A stretch of 64,000 nt of DNA from positions 1,848,001 through 1,912,000 of the forward strand of contig NZ_CP077093.1 of NCBI RefSeq assembly GCF_014268755.2, given 5' to 3'. The notes below the pieces were generated by a model that was not told the origin of the DNA, did no database searches, and was given only the letters and a program-made list of their open reading frames with translations. This stretch comes from Pseudomonas vanderleydeniana. GTDB lineage: Bacteria > Pseudomonadota > Gammaproteobacteria > Pseudomonadales > Pseudomonadaceae. Below, piece after piece: positions 27,155-36,717 of this stretch; position 1 is the first letter of the stretch; the number at the start of each line of letters is the position of its first letter. A program made the translations under genes and the position numbers.

Positions 27155-28588
27155 TCAGCCGCCCATCATGTCCTTGACCAGGCGCTCCTGGTCGATCATT
27201 TCCTTCTGTCGTGCATCGATTCGTGACGCCAGCTGGAAATTCGGAGCCCGGCGCTTGGCGAAGTCCAGCTGTTGGATCGCCTGCTTGTAGTCACCGACCA
27301 GTGCAAAGTATTCGGCCCGTGCCTGGTGCAGGCCGATGATGTTGCCGGACTGGCCACGGGTTTCGGCGATCTGGTACCAGATGTCCGGGTCGTCCGAACG
27401 GGTCTTGAGCAGATCGACCAGGACCTTTTCCGCTTCGGCCGGCTTGTTCTGCTTGCCCAGCAGGTCGACCTGCAGCTGCCTCAGCGGGTAGTTGCCCGGG
27501 TACTGCGCCAGCATGCGGTCGGTCCGTTGCACTGCATCCGGAAGGCGTCCGCTGCTGATGTCGAGCTCTATCTGGGCCAGGTTGTAGATGATCTCGTTGG
27601 GCGACTTGGCCAGCAGCAACTTGAGGTTCTCCCTCGCCTCGTTCAACTGGCTGCCCTTGATCTGGGCAATGGCCAGGCCGTAGCGGGCGATGTCGGACTT
27701 GGGGTTCTCGTCCAGCTGGGCCCGGAAACGCTTGGCCGCCAGGCCCGGGGAGTCCTCGTAGGAGAGCATCACGCGGGCACGGATCAATTGATAGCGCAGG
27801 CTGTCCTCGATGCCGCCGGGCTTGGCCTGTTCGGCGCGGTTGCGGGTGTCGGCGATCCGCGACTCGGTGACCGGGTGGGTCAGCAGGAATTCCGGGGGCT
27901 TGGCATCGAAGCGGTAGATGCGCATCAGACGTTCGAACATGGTCGGCATGTTGCGTGGGTCGTAGCCGGCCTTCTCCAGGTTGAGAATGCCGATCCGGTC
28001 GGCCTCCTGCTCGTTCTGCCGGGAGAAGCGCTGCTTCTCCTGGAAGGCGGCGGCCTGGGTTCCGGCAATCGTCGCGATGCCGGCATCACCACCACCGGCT
28101 GCGGCGACGATGATTCCGGTCAGCAGCGCCGCCATCATCGGCAACTGCATGCGCTGCTGGGCTTCCACGCCGCGGGCGAAGTGGCGTTGCGACAAGTGCG
28201 CCAGTTCGTGGGCCAGTACCGAGGCGTACTCGCCTTCGGTCTGGGCATTTAGGAACAGGCCGCCGTTGATCCCGATGATCCCGCCCGGCGCGGCGAAGGC
28301 GTTGAGCTGGTTGCTGTCGATCAGGATGAACTCCAGGCGCCGGTCCTGTACCTGGCTGGTCTCGACCAGCTTGTAGACCGTGGTTTCCACGTAGTCCTTG
28401 AGCTGCGGATCGTTCAGTTGCTTGACCTGGCTGCGCAGCAGGCTCAGCCAGGCGCGCCCCAGCTGGTACTCCTGCTGGGGCGAGACGATGGCGGAGCTGG
28501 CGTCTCCAAGCGAGGGCAGGTCATCGGCGTAGCCGGGGGAGGCGAGCAGGCAGGCGAGCGTCAGCAGGGTAGGGCGCAGAAATGTCAT
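27155..28588 (-). CDS. bepA: M48 metalloprotease, BepA-like (TPR-containing)
   Basis: 477 residues. Signal peptide with cleavage near GYA-DDL (about residue 21). Zincin motif HELAH at 127-131, with the distal Glu ligand in NEQEADRIG. The C-terminal half (about 275-470) has TPR-like helices. BepA-type periplasmic proteases and chaperones control outer-membrane protein assembly, including LptD. Convergent with nadA. Confidence 0.92.
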   Translation of the reverse strand: MTFLRPTLLTLACLLASPGYADDLPSLGDASSAIVSPQQEYQLGRAWLSLLRSQVKQLNDPQLKDYVETTVYKLVETSQVQDRRLEFILIDSNQLNAFAAPGGIIGINGGLFLNAQTEGEYASVLAHELAHLSQRHFARGVEAQQRMQLPMMAALLTGIIVAAAGGGDAGIATIAGTQAAAFQEKQRFSRQNEQEADRIGILNLEKAGYDPRNMPTMFERLMRIYRFDAKPPEFLLTHPVTESRIADTRNRAEQAKPGGIEDSLRYQLIRARVMLSYEDSPGLAAKRFRAQLDENPKSDIARYGLAIAQIKGSQLNEARENLKLLLAKSPNEIIYNLAQIELDISSGRLPDAVQRTDRMLAQYPGNYPLRQLQVDLLGKQNKPAEAEKVLVDLLKTRSDDPDIWYQIAETRGQSGNIIGLHQARAEYFALVGDYKQAIQQLDFAKRRAPNFQLASRIDARQKEMIDQERLVKDMMGG

Positions 28589-28717
28589 GCACGGGGCTCT
28601 GGTTCGGCAAAACCCTTACTGTAGCCGCACACCACGTCGACGACCAGAGGTGGCACCGCTTGGGGTATCCTAGACGGCTGCAACCATCCAATCCGATGCG
28701 CCGCCAGGAGTGAAGCA

Positions 28718-28957
28718 ATGACCGACGCTGTAGAGTACGACGCCGAGCTGGATGCCAGCGGCCTGAACTGCCCGCTGCCGCTGCTCAAGGCCAAGCTTGA
28801 GCTCAATCGCCTGGCCAGTGGCGCGGTACTCAAGGTCATCGCCACCGATGCCGGCTCGCAACGCGATTTTCGTACCTTCGCCAAGCTGGCCGGGCATGCG
28901 CTGTTGCGCGAAGAGGAAGAGGCCGGGGTCTACCGCTACTGGCTGCGCAAGGCCTGA
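28718..28957 (+). CDS. TusA-family sulfurtransferase
   Basis: 79 residues with the CPxP motif LDASGLNCPLPLLKAK, catalytic Cys18. TusA-type proteins carry persulfide sulfur for tRNA thiolation, molybdenum cofactor or Fe-S assembly. PAO1 has a TusA-like gene (PA1006) at the syntenic place. Divergent from bepA with a 129-base intergenic region. Confidence 0.92.
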   Translation: MTDAVEYDAELDASGLNCPLPLLKAKLELNRLASGAVLKVIATDAGSQRDFRTFAKLAGHALLREEEEAGVYRYWLRKA

Positions 28958-28989
28958 ATTTCCAGCACTGAAATCGTTAGGGATTATTG

Positions 28990-30060
28990 ATGTTCAAAGT
29001 GTTACGAGACTGGATCCAACGCTATTTCTCCGATGAGGAAGCGGTGGTATTGGCAGTCCTGCTGTGCCTGGCTTTCACTGCCGTGCTGACCCTCGGCAAG
29101 ATGCTTGCCCCGGTATTGGCCGGGATGGTCCTGGCCTACCTGATGCAGGGCCTGGTGTTTGGCCTGGAGCGCCTGCGCCTGCCCGGCGCGGCGGCGGTCG
29201 GCCTGGTGTTCGCGCTGTTCATGGGCGGCCTGCTGCTGTTCATGCTGGTGGTGGTGCCGCTGCTCTGGCACCAGTTGATCACGCTGTTCAACGAGCTGCC
29301 GGGGATGTTGGCCAAGTGGCAATCGCTGCTGCTGTTGCTGCCGGAGCGTTACCCACACCTGGTGTCCGACGAGCAGGTGCTGCAGGCGATCGAGGTGGCG
29401 CGGGGCGAAATCGGCAAGTTCGGCCAGTGGGCGCTGACCTTCTCGTTGTCGAGCCTGCCGTTGCTGGTCAACATGATGATCTACCTGGTGCTGGTGCCGA
29501 TCCTGGTGTTTTTCTTCCTCAAGGACCGGGCGAAGATCCGCGACTGGGTACGTGGCTACCTGCCGCGCGAGCGTGCGCTGATCACCCGGGTGGCGGAGGA
29601 AATGAACCGGCAGATCGCCAACTACATCCGTGGCAAGGTGATCGAGATCATCATCTGCGGCGGGGTCACCTACATCGCCTTCGTTGCGCTGGGCCTCAAC
29701 TACGCGGCCCTGCTTGCGCTGCTGGTGGGACTGTCGGTGGTGGTGCCGTATGTCGGCGCGGTGGTGGTGACCGTGCCGGTGACGCTGATCGCCTTGTTCC
29801 AGTGGGGCTGGAGCGACCAGTTCATCTACCTGATGGCGGTCTACGGGATCATCCAGACGCTCGACGGCAACGTGCTGGTGCCGCTGCTGTTTTCCGGCGC
29901 GGTGAACCTGCACCCGGTGGCGATCATCTGCGCGGTGCTGTTGTTTGGTGGGCTGTGGGGTTTCTGGGGCGTGTTTTTCGCCATTCCGCTGGCGACGCTG
30001 TTCAAGGCCGTACTGGATGCCTGGCCGCGCAAGGAACCGGTGGTGGCGCCGTTGCTGTAG
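28990..30060 (+). CDS. AI-2E/PerM-family permease
   Basis: 356 residues, about eight hydrophobic segments: AVLAVLLCLAFTAVL near the start, LVFALFMGGLLLFMLVVVPL, LPLLVNMMIYLVLVPILVFF and a C-terminal block. The FFLKDRAKIRDWVRGYLPRE region and the long stretch between helices 3 and 4 are typical of the AI-2E transporter superfamily (PerM/YdiK). The substrate is unknown for most members. ATG 28990 with AGGGA upstream. Two REP palindromes follow. Confidence 0.9.
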   Translation: MFKVLRDWIQRYFSDEEAVVLAVLLCLAFTAVLTLGKMLAPVLAGMVLAYLMQGLVFGLERLRLPGAAAVGLVFALFMGGLLLFMLVVVPLLWHQLITLFNELPGMLAKWQSLLLLLPERYPHLVSDEQVLQAIEVARGEIGKFGQWALTFSLSSLPLLVNMMIYLVLVPILVFFFLKDRAKIRDWVRGYLPRERALITRVAEEMNRQIANYIRGKVIEIIICGGVTYIAFVALGLNYAALLALLVGLSVVVPYVGAVVVTVPVTLIALFQWGWSDQFIYLMAVYGIIQTLDGNVLVPLLFSGAVNLHPVAIICAVLLFGGLWGFWGVFFAIPLATLFKAVLDAWPRKEPVVAPLL

Positions 30061-30075
30061 GGGGATTGGCTTTTT

Positions 30076-30218
30076 TGTGGGAGCGGGCTTGCCCGCGAAG
30101 CGTTTGGCGGTCTTGCGGGCCTCTTCGCGGGCAAGCCCTGCTCCTACAGTTCGGTGTCGATCACAACATTCAACCTGTAGGAGCAGGCGGTGCGGCGATC
30201 CGACTTGCCCGCGAAGCT
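30076..30218. repeat. REP cluster (one REPIN plus a single REP)
   Basis: TGTGGGAGCGGGCTTGCCCG (30076-) pairs with CGGGCAAGCCCTGCTCCTAC (30128-), making a REPIN. A third unit, CTGTAGGAGCAGGCGGTGCG ending CTTGCCCGCGAAG, follows at about 30175-30218. It lies between convergent genes and could end transcription. Confidence 0.85.
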
Positions 30219-30235
30219 TCTAGCGGCCCAACCGG

Positions 30236-30709
30236 TCAGGCCTTGTCCAGCGCCTGTGCCGCTGCCAGCACCGCATCGACGTGGCCGGGTACCTTCACGC
30301 CACGCCATTCCTGGCGCAGCACGCCTTTCGCATCGATCAGGAAGGTACTGCGGTCGACACCCAGGTATTCCTTGCCATAGAGCTTCTTCAGCTTGATCAC
30401 GTCGAACAGCTGGCAGACCGCTTCATCCTTGTCGCTGATCAGCTCGAAGGGAAACTCCTGCTTGCACTTGAAGTTCTCGTGGGACTTCAGGCTGTCGCGC
30501 GAGACACCGAAAACCTCGGTGTTGGCCGCCTGGAACGCCGCGTACTGGTCGCGAAAGCCCTGGCCCTCGGTGGTGCAGCCGGGAGTGCTGTCCTTGGGGT
30601 AGAAATAGATCACCACCTGCTTGCCCTTCAAGTCGGACAGGCTGACGGTCTTGCCGCTGGTGGCAGGGGCCTGGAAATCGGTTACGGCTTCATTGAGGAC
30701 GACGGCCAT
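30236..30709 (-). CDS. bcp: Thioredoxin-dependent peroxiredoxin Bcp/PrxQ
   Basis: 157 residues. YPKDSTPGCTTEG places the peroxidatic Cys at 45. The usual resolving Cys five residues later is Gln here, so it either works as a 1-Cys enzyme or uses one of the later Cys residues (FKCKQ, AVCQLF). It reduces peroxides with thioredoxin. It lies downstream of gcvR in the same orientation, 11 bases away, as in PAO1. Confidence 0.94.
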   Translation of the reverse strand: MAVVLNEAVTDFQAPATSGKTVSLSDLKGKQVVIYFYPKDSTPGCTTEGQGFRDQYAAFQAANTEVFGVSRDSLKSHENFKCKQEFPFELISDKDEAVCQLFDVIKLKKLYGKEYLGVDRSTFLIDAKGVLRQEWRGVKVPGHVDAVLAAAQALDKA

Positions 30710-30718
30710 GCGGGCTCC

Positions 30719-31279
30719 TTACATGGGGTTCTGTGGGCGCCAGGGTTCGATCAGCGCATCGAGGTTCATCGCGTCGGCGAAGTCCAGGAACTGGTCGCGC
30801 AACCAGCTGATCTGCACGCCGGGCGGCAGGGTCACGGTGAAGGTGGCGTTGAGCATGGTCCCACCGGTGTGCGGGGCCAGGTAGGTGTCGCAGGTCAGGT
30901 TCTCCAGCTCGACATTGTGGTCGATGAAGAACTGGCACAGTTCGTTGATGATGTCCGAACGGTAGGCCGAGCTGACATAGGCGACGTAGGGCAGGGCCTG
31001 GGGACGGTTCTCCAGGGCGCCGCTGCGCACCACGTTGAGGGTCAGGTTGTGCTTCTTCGCCAGGTTCGGCAGGGCGGCCTCGAGGCGCGCCAGGGCGTCC
31101 CAGTTGCCGGAAATCTGCAGGACCAGCGCGCTGTACTCGCCATGGCGGGTCAGGCGCGAGGTCACCACGGCGCAGCGGTTTTCATGGCTGGCGCGGCACA
31201 GGACGTTGGTCAGCTCCATGGGATTGGCGCCGAGGGCACTGATGACAAGGAATTGTTCGCGGACAGTGGGGGTGGACAT
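30719..31279 (-). CDS. gcvR: Glycine cleavage system transcriptional repressor-like ACT protein
   Basis: 186 residues containing two ACT domains: an N-terminal one (about 7-85, LVISALGANPMELTNVLCRA) and a second (about 95-175, YVSSAYRSDIINELCQFFID). GcvR-type proteins bind the activator GcvA in response to glycine. Forms a unit with bcp and is divergent from dapA. GcvA is not encoded in the window, so the regulatory role is by homology. Confidence 0.88.
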   Translation of the reverse strand: MSTPTVREQFLVISALGANPMELTNVLCRASHENRCAVVTSRLTRHGEYSALVLQISGNWDALARLEAALPNLAKKHNLTLNVVRSGALENRPQALPYVAYVSSAYRSDIINELCQFFIDHNVELENLTCDTYLAPHTGGTMLNATFTVTLPPGVQISWLRDQFLDFADAMNLDALIEPWRPQNPM

Positions 31280-31610
31280 GCAGCATTCCTAAAGCGATGA
31301 GCGGTCGGTACGTCGGGGTGTCATGGTTCGGGTCCTGCTCGGCACGATTCTCGACCGTCGGGAAACGCATCGAACCCCCTGCATCGGCCCCTCAGGCACG
31401 GGCGAGAGCGGGCGACGGCAAGGCAGGAGCGGGTTTCGGGCAGCGAAAAGGGAGTCTGGAGCCCGGCACATGACTGACTCAGTACCGATCAAAGTCTGAA
31501 GGGTAGCGAAAACCGGCGCCAAGGGGAATGCTCATGGCGAGTACTTCGCTTGTACAAGGCTGATGGCGCCAGTACCATTACCGCTCTCTTTTTCCGGCAG
31601 GAGCGGTTGC
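31280..31610. other. Divergent intergenic region gcvR/dapA
   Basis: 331 bases, no supported gene. AGGAGC just before ATG 31611 is the dapA ribosome site. No clear sigma-70 pair or operator was recognised. Confidence 0.5.
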
Positions 31611-32489
31611 ATGATTGCGGGCAGTATGGTGGCACTGGTCACACCCATGGATGCACAGGGTAATCTTGACTGGGACAGCCTGACCAAGCTGGTGGACTTC
31701 CACCTGCAAAACGGCACCAATGCCATTGTCGCGGTCGGCACCACGGGTGAGTCGGCGACCCTCGACGTGCACGAGCACATCGAAGTCATTCGTCGCGTGG
31801 TCGACCAGGTGGCCGGGCGCATTCCGGTGATCGCCGGCACGGGCGCCAACTCCACGCGTGAAGCGATCGAGCTGACCACCAACGCGAAGAGTGCCGGCGC
31901 CGATGCGTGCCTGCTGGTGACCCCGTACTACAACAAGCCGACCCAGGAAGGCCTGTACCAGCATTTCCGCACGATCGCCGAGGCGGTCGACATCCCGCAG
32001 ATCCTCTACAACGTACCGGGCCGTACCGCTTGCGACATGCAGGCCGAGACCGTGATCCGCCTGTCGAGCGTGCCGAACATCATCGGCATCAAGGAAGCCA
32101 CTGGCGACCTGGACCGCGCCAAGGCCATCCTGGCCGGCGTGAGCAGCGATTTCCTGGTCTACTCCGGTGACGACGCCACTGCGGTCGAGCTGATGCTGCT
32201 CGGCGGCAAGGGCAACATCTCGGTGACCGCCAACGTCGCCCCGCGCGACATGAGCGAGCTGTGCGCCGCCGCGCTGCGTGGCGATGCCGAGACCGCCCGC
32301 GCGCTCCACCAGAAACTGATGCCGCTGAACAAGACCCTGTTCATCGAATCCAACCCGATCCCCGTGAAATGGGCGCTGCATGAGATGGGCCTGATGCCGG
32401 ACGGTATCCGTCTGCCGCTCACCTGGCTCAGCGCCGCCTGTCACGAACCGCTGCGGCAGGCCATGCGCCAGTCCGGCGTCCTGGTTTAA
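31611..32489 (+). CDS. dapA: 4-hydroxy-tetrahydrodipicolinate synthase
   Basis: 292 residues, family length. Condenses pyruvate and aspartate semialdehyde toward lysine and diaminopimelate. [24 protein letters not shown] and the Schiff-base Lys in [10 protein letters not shown] are present. The start [12 protein letters not shown] is at ATG 31611 after GCAGGAGCGG. bamC follows after 17 bases, a conserved pairing. Confidence 0.97.
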   Translation: MIAGSMVALVTPMDAQGNLDWDSLTKLVDFHLQNGTNAIVAVGTTGESATLDVHEHIEVIRRVVDQVAGRIPVIAGTGANSTREAIELTTNAKSAGADACLLVTPYYNKPTQEGLYQHFRTIAEAVDIPQILYNVPGRTACDMQAETVIRLSSVPNIIGIKEATGDLDRAKAILAGVSSDFLVYSGDDATAVELMLLGGKGNISVTANVAPRDMSELCAAALRGDAETARALHQKLMPLNKTLFIESNPIPVKWALHEMGLMPDGIRLPLTWLSAACHEPLRQAMRQSGVLV

Positions 32490-32506
32490 TTGAGGAAACA
32501 CACCGC

Positions 32507-33619
32507 ATGAAGCGATTGGCCGGACTTTCCGCACTTGCCTTGATTATCTCCAGCACCAGTGGCTGCGGCTGGCTTTGGGGCCCGGAAGGTTATTTCCGCG
32601 ACCGTGGCAGCGATTACCTGGAAGCGCAACAGACGCCAGCCATGCAGCTGCCGCCGGATGTCTCCACGAGCAAGCGCCTTGATCCGCTGTTGCCGATCCC
32701 GCGCAACGTGGCCAGCGAAACCGTCAAGGGCCCTTACGAGGTTCCGCGTCCGCAACCGCTGCAGGTCGCGGCCAGCGCCAGCGACTACAGCCTGCAGAAG
32801 AACGGCGACTCGAGCTGGATCCTGGGCCAGCATCCGCCGGCCGAGGTCTGGTCGGTGGCTACCCAGTTCTTCCAGGACAACGGCTTCCGTATCGACTCGC
32901 AACGTCCGCAGACCGGTGAGTTCACCACCGCCTGGCAGCACTCCGACGAACTGTCGGCGAGCCTGGCCAAGCGCCTGGGCAGCAGCGGCGCAGCCGGCAA
33001 CGAGACCCGCGTGCGGGTCCGTATCGAGCCAGGCGTGCAGCGCAACACCAGCGAAATCTACGTGGTCAGCGCCGAGCGCCCGGTGGGCAGCACGGCCAAC
33101 GTCGACTTCACCGCGCGTTCGGTCAATACCGGGGTGGATTCGGCCCTGGTCGACGAAATGCTCTCGAGCATGAGCCGCAGCGCCGAGAAGGGCGGTTCGG
33201 TCTCCCTGCTGGCCGCCCGCGACTTCGATACCCCGAGCCGCGTCAGCCTGAGCCAGGACGGCAGTGGCAACCCGGTACTGAGCGTCGGCGAAGACCTCGA
33301 CCGTGCCTGGTCCAGCGTCGGCCGTGCCCTGGAGCAGGGCCAGTGGCGTGTCGAAGACATCAACCGCAGCCTGGGCCTGTACTACATCAACCTGGCGGAA
33401 AAGGCCGAGCGCAAGAACGAAGAGCCTGGCTTCTTCGGCAAACTGTTTGGCAGCAAGCCGGCCAAGGAAGAAATCGAAGCCCGTGCCGAGCGTTACCAGG
33501 TTCGCCTGAGCAAGGTGGGCGACAGCGTGCAGGTGACCGTCGAGAAGGACATCAACACCGTGGCGCCGGCTGATGTCGCGCGTCGTGTACTGAGCGTGAT
33601 TCAGGACAACCTGGGCTGA
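32507..33619 (+). CDS. bamC: Outer-membrane assembly lipoprotein BamC
   Basis: 370 residues. Lipoprotein signal with lipobox TSGC, lipidated Cys20. The unstructured N-terminal segment GYFRDRGSDYLEAQ...LPPDV, which binds BamD, is followed by two helix-grip domains (about 100-215 and 245-370). Part of the Bam complex that inserts beta-barrel proteins. Operon with dapA and the downstream hydrolase gene. Confidence 0.93.
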   Translation: MKRLAGLSALALIISSTSGCGWLWGPEGYFRDRGSDYLEAQQTPAMQLPPDVSTSKRLDPLLPIPRNVASETVKGPYEVPRPQPLQVAASASDYSLQKNGDSSWILGQHPPAEVWSVATQFFQDNGFRIDSQRPQTGEFTTAWQHSDELSASLAKRLGSSGAAGNETRVRVRIEPGVQRNTSEIYVVSAERPVGSTANVDFTARSVNTGVDSALVDEMLSSMSRSAEKGGSVSLLAARDFDTPSRVSLSQDGSGNPVLSVGEDLDRAWSSVGRALEQGQWRVEDINRSLGLYYINLAEKAERKNEEPGFFGKLFGSKPAKEEIEARAERYQVRLSKVGDSVQVTVEKDINTVAPADVARRVLSVIQDNLG

Positions 33620-33625
33620 TAGACG

Positions 33626-34426
33626 ATGCGTTTTGCCGTTCTCGGCAGTGGTAGCCAAGGGAACGGCACGCTGATAGCCAGTGGTGATACCTGTGTTCTG
33701 GTCGATTGTGGTTTCTCCCTGCGGGAAACCGAGCGGCGCCTGGCACGCCTGGGTGTGAACCCGGCGCAACTGAGCGCGATCCTGGTGACCCACGAGCATG
33801 CCGATCATGTGCATGGCGTGGGTTTGCTGTCCCGGCGCTACAATCTACCGGTGTACCTCAGTCGCGGCACCTTGCGCGGGATGCGCAAGCCTGTCGACCC
33901 GGCGGGGTTCGTGGCCGGGGGCGATACGTTGCAGATCGGCTCGTTGGCGATCGGCGTCGTTTCCGTGGCCCACGATGCCCAGGAACCGACGCAGTACGTG
34001 TTCAGCGACGGCCAGCGGCGTTTCGGCCTGCTGACCGACCTGGGTTCGTATTGCTCGACCGTCATGGACAGCTACAGCGGTCTCGATGCGCTGATGATCG
34101 AGGCCAATCATTGCCGCGACCTGCTTGCACGGGGGCATTACCCGTATTTTCTCAAGCAGCGGGTTGGCGGTACGGAAGGACATTTGAACAACCACCAGGC
34201 CGCAAGCCTGGTGGCCGAGCTGGGCTGGCAGGGCTTGCAACACCTGGTGCTGGCCCACCTGAGCAGCAAGAACAACCTGCCGCAGCTGGCCCGGCAATGT
34301 TTTGTCGACACCCTCGGGTGCGACCCGGACTGGCTGCAACTGGCCGATCAAGATTCAGGGCTCGACTGGCGACACATCGCCGGGCCCAACAACTTAACAA
34401 GCGGAGCCCATCATGGAAAAACGTGA
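33626..34426 (+). CDS. MBL-fold metallo-hydrolase (YycJ/WalJ-like)
   Basis: 266 residues of the metallo-beta-lactamase fold: [12 protein letters not shown] at the start, metal-binding [10 protein letters not shown] at about 54-63, GLLTDLGSY and EANHCRDLL, then a C-terminal LAHLSSKNN His. YycJ relatives are putative exonucleases or hydrolases; the substrate is unknown here. Its last 14 bases overlap purC. Confidence 0.9.
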   Translation: MRFAVLGSGSQGNGTLIASGDTCVLVDCGFSLRETERRLARLGVNPAQLSAILVTHEHADHVHGVGLLSRRYNLPVYLSRGTLRGMRKPVDPAGFVAGGDTLQIGSLAIGVVSVAHDAQEPTQYVFSDGQRRFGLLTDLGSYCSTVMDSYSGLDALMIEANHCRDLLARGHYPYFLKQRVGGTEGHLNNHQAASLVAELGWQGLQHLVLAHLSSKNNLPQLARQCFVDTLGCDPDWLQLADQDSGLDWRHIAGPNNLTSGAHHGKT

Positions 34427-35126
34427 AGAACTCTACCGCGGCAAAGCCAAGTCGGTTTACAAGACCGACGACGCCGACCGCTTGATCCTGCTGTTTCGCA
34501 ACGACACCTCGGCGTTCGACGGCAAGCGTATCGAACAACTCGATCGCAAGGGGATGGTGAACAACAAGTTCAACGCCTTCATCATGCAGAAACTCGAAGC
34601 GGCCGGCGTTCCGACCCAGTTCGACAAACTGCTGGGCGACAACGAGTCGCTGGTGAAGAAGCTCGACATGATTCCGGTGGAGTGCGTGGTGCGCAACTAC
34701 GCGGCCGGCAGCCTGGTCAAGCGCCTGGGTGTGGAAGAGGGCATGAAGCTCAACCCCTACACCTTCGAACTGTTCCTGAAGGACGACGCCAAGGGCGATC
34801 CGTTCATCAACGAATCCCACGTCGTGGCGTTCGGCTGGGGCACCGCCGAGCAACTGGCGCGCATGAAGGAGCTGTCGCTCAAGGTCAACGAGATCCTGAG
34901 CAAGCTGTTCGATGACGCCGGCCTGCTGCTAGTCGACTTCAAGCTGGAATTCGGCGTGTTCAGCGACGGTTCCATCGTCCTGGGCGACGAGTTCAGCCCG
35001 GACGGCTGCCGCCTGTGGGACAAGGACACCAAGAAGAAGATGGACAAGGACCGCTTCCGCCAGGGCCTCGGTGACGTCATCGAAGCCTACGAAGAAGTCG
35101 CCCATCGCCTGGGTGTACCGCTGTAA
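34413..35126 (+). CDS. purC: SAICAR synthetase
   Basis: 237 residues. ATP-dependent ligation of aspartate to CAIR in purine synthesis. [44 protein letters not shown] and LVDFKLEFG are diagnostic. CGGAG precedes ATG 34413, inside the hydrolase gene. Last gene of the dapA-bamC-MBL-purC cluster. Confidence 0.97.
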   Translation: MEKREELYRGKAKSVYKTDDADRLILLFRNDTSAFDGKRIEQLDRKGMVNNKFNAFIMQKLEAAGVPTQFDKLLGDNESLVKKLDMIPVECVVRNYAAGSLVKRLGVEEGMKLNPYTFELFLKDDAKGDPFINESHVVAFGWGTAEQLARMKELSLKVNEILSKLFDDAGLLLVDFKLEFGVFSDGSIVLGDEFSPDGCRLWDKDTKKKMDKDRFRQGLGDVIEAYEEVAHRLGVPL

Positions 35127-35210
35127 TCGACGCAAGCATCTGATAGCACGGAATTTTTTTGCTTCAGGGGGTTCGCTTCCGGCAAAAGTGTTGGTATGAT
35201 GCGCGCCATT

Positions 35211-35300
35211 GGAGAGATGCCAGAGTGGCCGAATGGGACGGATTCGAAATCCGTTGTACCTTCGCGGGTACCTAGGGTTCGAATCCCTATCTCTCCGCCA
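35211..35300 (+). tRNA. tRNA-Ser (anticodon CGA)
   Basis: A 90-base type II tRNA with a long variable arm (TGTACCTTCGCGGGTACCT). The acceptor stem is GGAGAGA/TCTCTCC, the anticodon CGA at 35245-35247 in loop TTCGAAA, and the T arm TAGGGTTCGAATCCCTA, with encoded CCA. A TATGAT -10 lies at 35195-35200. Accessory DNA follows downstream. Confidence 0.97.
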
Positions 35301-35306
35301 TACATG

Positions 35307-35343
35307 AAAAGCCCCTGAAGTCGCGAGACTCAGGGGCTTTTTC
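35307..35343 (+). terminator. Terminator after tRNA-Ser
   Basis: AAAAGCCCCTGA, loop AGTCGCGAGAC, TCAGGGGCTTTTT. The A tract on the left makes it potentially bidirectional, also serving the convergent gene at 35388-35873. Confidence 0.9.
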
Positions 35344-35387
35344 ATTCTCGGTGCAAAAGATCTCCCGCCTCCTCGTAGTTGCTGAAT

Positions 35388-35873
35388 TCAGGCCTTCAGA
35401 TAGCCCTGAATCCGCCGCAAAAATCCTGTCTCGAAAGCTTCTCTGCATTGCTCAGTGAGATAAAGCCGGCGCCGTCGGGCCAGTTCTGCCCAGAGTGGCG
35501 AGGCATCGGCCTGCTGCAACCAGCGTTCGGCTTCATGGGCCCCCTCGGCGAGTTGCCGGGCGTAGTGGTCGTCCCAGGGCGTCGGTGGTTCGTGGGTGTC
35601 GTTGGCGGCGCGGCGGGTCGCGGGTACCTGGATGGTGCGGGGCTGGGGTGATTCCAGTCGCTGAAGCGCCAGGGTATAGAGCGCGATGCCGTCGGCAATC
35701 AGGCGATGGGCCAGGCGTTCCTGTTCCGGGTCACGAAAGGCCACGCAGCGGGCGCCGTCCAGGCAGAACCTGGCGGCGACTCGGAAATGTGCGGCGGCTT
35801 CCAGGGGATTCAGGGAGGCCAGCCGGATCAGGTCGGACGGCGGCAGGCGGGACAGTAGCGAGCGATCAATCAT
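35388..35873 (-). CDS. Hypothetical protein
   Basis: 161 residues starting MIDRSLLSRLPPSDLIRLAS at the ATG complementary to 35871-35873, with GGAGA eight bases upstream. An in-frame ATG at 35888 is less likely. Predominantly helical and rich in Ala, Arg and Leu; no signal peptide, membrane segment or recognised domain. It ends WLQQADASPLW...CREAFETGFLRRIQGYL. GC and codon use look native. Convergent with tRNA-Ser. Confidence 0.65.
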   Translation of the reverse strand: MIDRSLLSRLPPSDLIRLASLNPLEAAAHFRVAARFCLDGARCVAFRDPEQERLAHRLIADGIALYTLALQRLESPQPRTIQVPATRRAANDTHEPPTPWDDHYARQLAEGAHEAERWLQQADASPLWAELARRRRLYLTEQCREAFETGFLRRIQGYLKA

Positions 35874-36201
35874 GGACGCTGTCTCCATGATCGTGATGCA
35901 ACGAAGCTGGGCGTAGGGGGCGGTGCCCGTGCGTAAAAGGGGGGTAGGCCATTCTCCTTGTCTCCTCGGACGATTAAGGAACTTACTCCCACCGTTGTCA
36001 CGCGGATAAGGGAGGCAGACCGTGCGAGGGTGACAAACCGGCGTCCGAGGGAACCGGCCAGGCCGAAGCCTGCCCCACACGGTCCGCCATAGGTGTATTA
36101 GCCGGGCGCCAAGATGCGGCAGCTAAACAGCCATGACGCGATACCGCGCCTCGAACACTTTCAGGTTGTCACACCCGACCACAGGATTGACTGTGGCGAG
36201 A
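35874..36201. other. Intergenic region before the HigBA islet
   Basis: No supported gene. It contains the likely promoter region of the minus-strand hypothetical gene. The first structured direct repeat starts at 36202. Confidence 0.4.
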
Positions 36202-36291
36202 CTAGGCTAGTGGCGGCGATGCCAATCTAATAGTCAGGCATCGGCTACACAATAGAAGTGTGGATCTTATTGTTTTGTAGGACTTTTCGTT
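36202..36291. repeat. Structured direct repeat, copy 1 (left of HigBA)
   Basis: CTAGGCTAGTGGCGGCGATG, then GCC...GTCAGGCATC, CAATAGA...TCTTATTG and a closing GTAGGACTTTT. It can form hairpins GATGCC/GGCATC and CAATAGA/TCTTATTG, followed by a T-rich end. Copy 2 at 37201-37291 shares most bases. Confidence 0.8.
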
Positions 36292-36369
36292 GTGCAAAGG
36301 ATGCGAGGTTTATGCCCTTCAGCTAGGGGCATGAGCTGTCATGGATTCACCTGGTGCCCGCCATGCATC

Positions 36370-36717
36370 CTATTCAAGCGCAGCTTCTTCTGCTCCGGGG
36401 CGAGTGCGGTGGGAGACCACTTTGGACATGCTGATTCCCAGGGCCTGCAATACCTTCAAGACAGTCGACAATCTCGGATCACCACCGGTCGCCAGGGCCC
36501 TGTAGAGATTCGGGCGTGCCAAACCGGTGCTTTGAGACAGGTTGCTCATGCCACCTCTCGCCTCTACAAGGCGACGGATGGCGATAAGGAACGCGTCTTC
36601 CCCGCCAACCTCGTCGATTTCTTCGAGCGCGACAGACAGATACTCAAGGGCAAATGTTTCGTCGTCTCGAAGCATTTCAAGAACGCTATCTTCGTGAGCG
36701 CGAGTCCGAATTGTCAT
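36370..36717 (-). CDS. HigA-like antitoxin (XRE family)
   Basis: 115 residues. N-terminal FALEYLSVALEEI is followed by an XRE-type helix-turn-helix region (MSNLSQSTGLARPNLYRALA) and LSTVLKVLQALGISMSKVV, typical of HigA-family antidotes encoded downstream of a RelE-like toxin. The start overlaps the toxin stop by 4 bases, giving toxin-first order as in higBA. Confidence 0.88.
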   Translation of the reverse strand: MTIRTRAHEDSVLEMLRDDETFALEYLSVALEEIDEVGGEDAFLIAIRRLVEARGGMSNLSQSTGLARPNLYRALATGGDPRLSTVLKVLQALGISMSKVVSHRTRPGAEEAALE

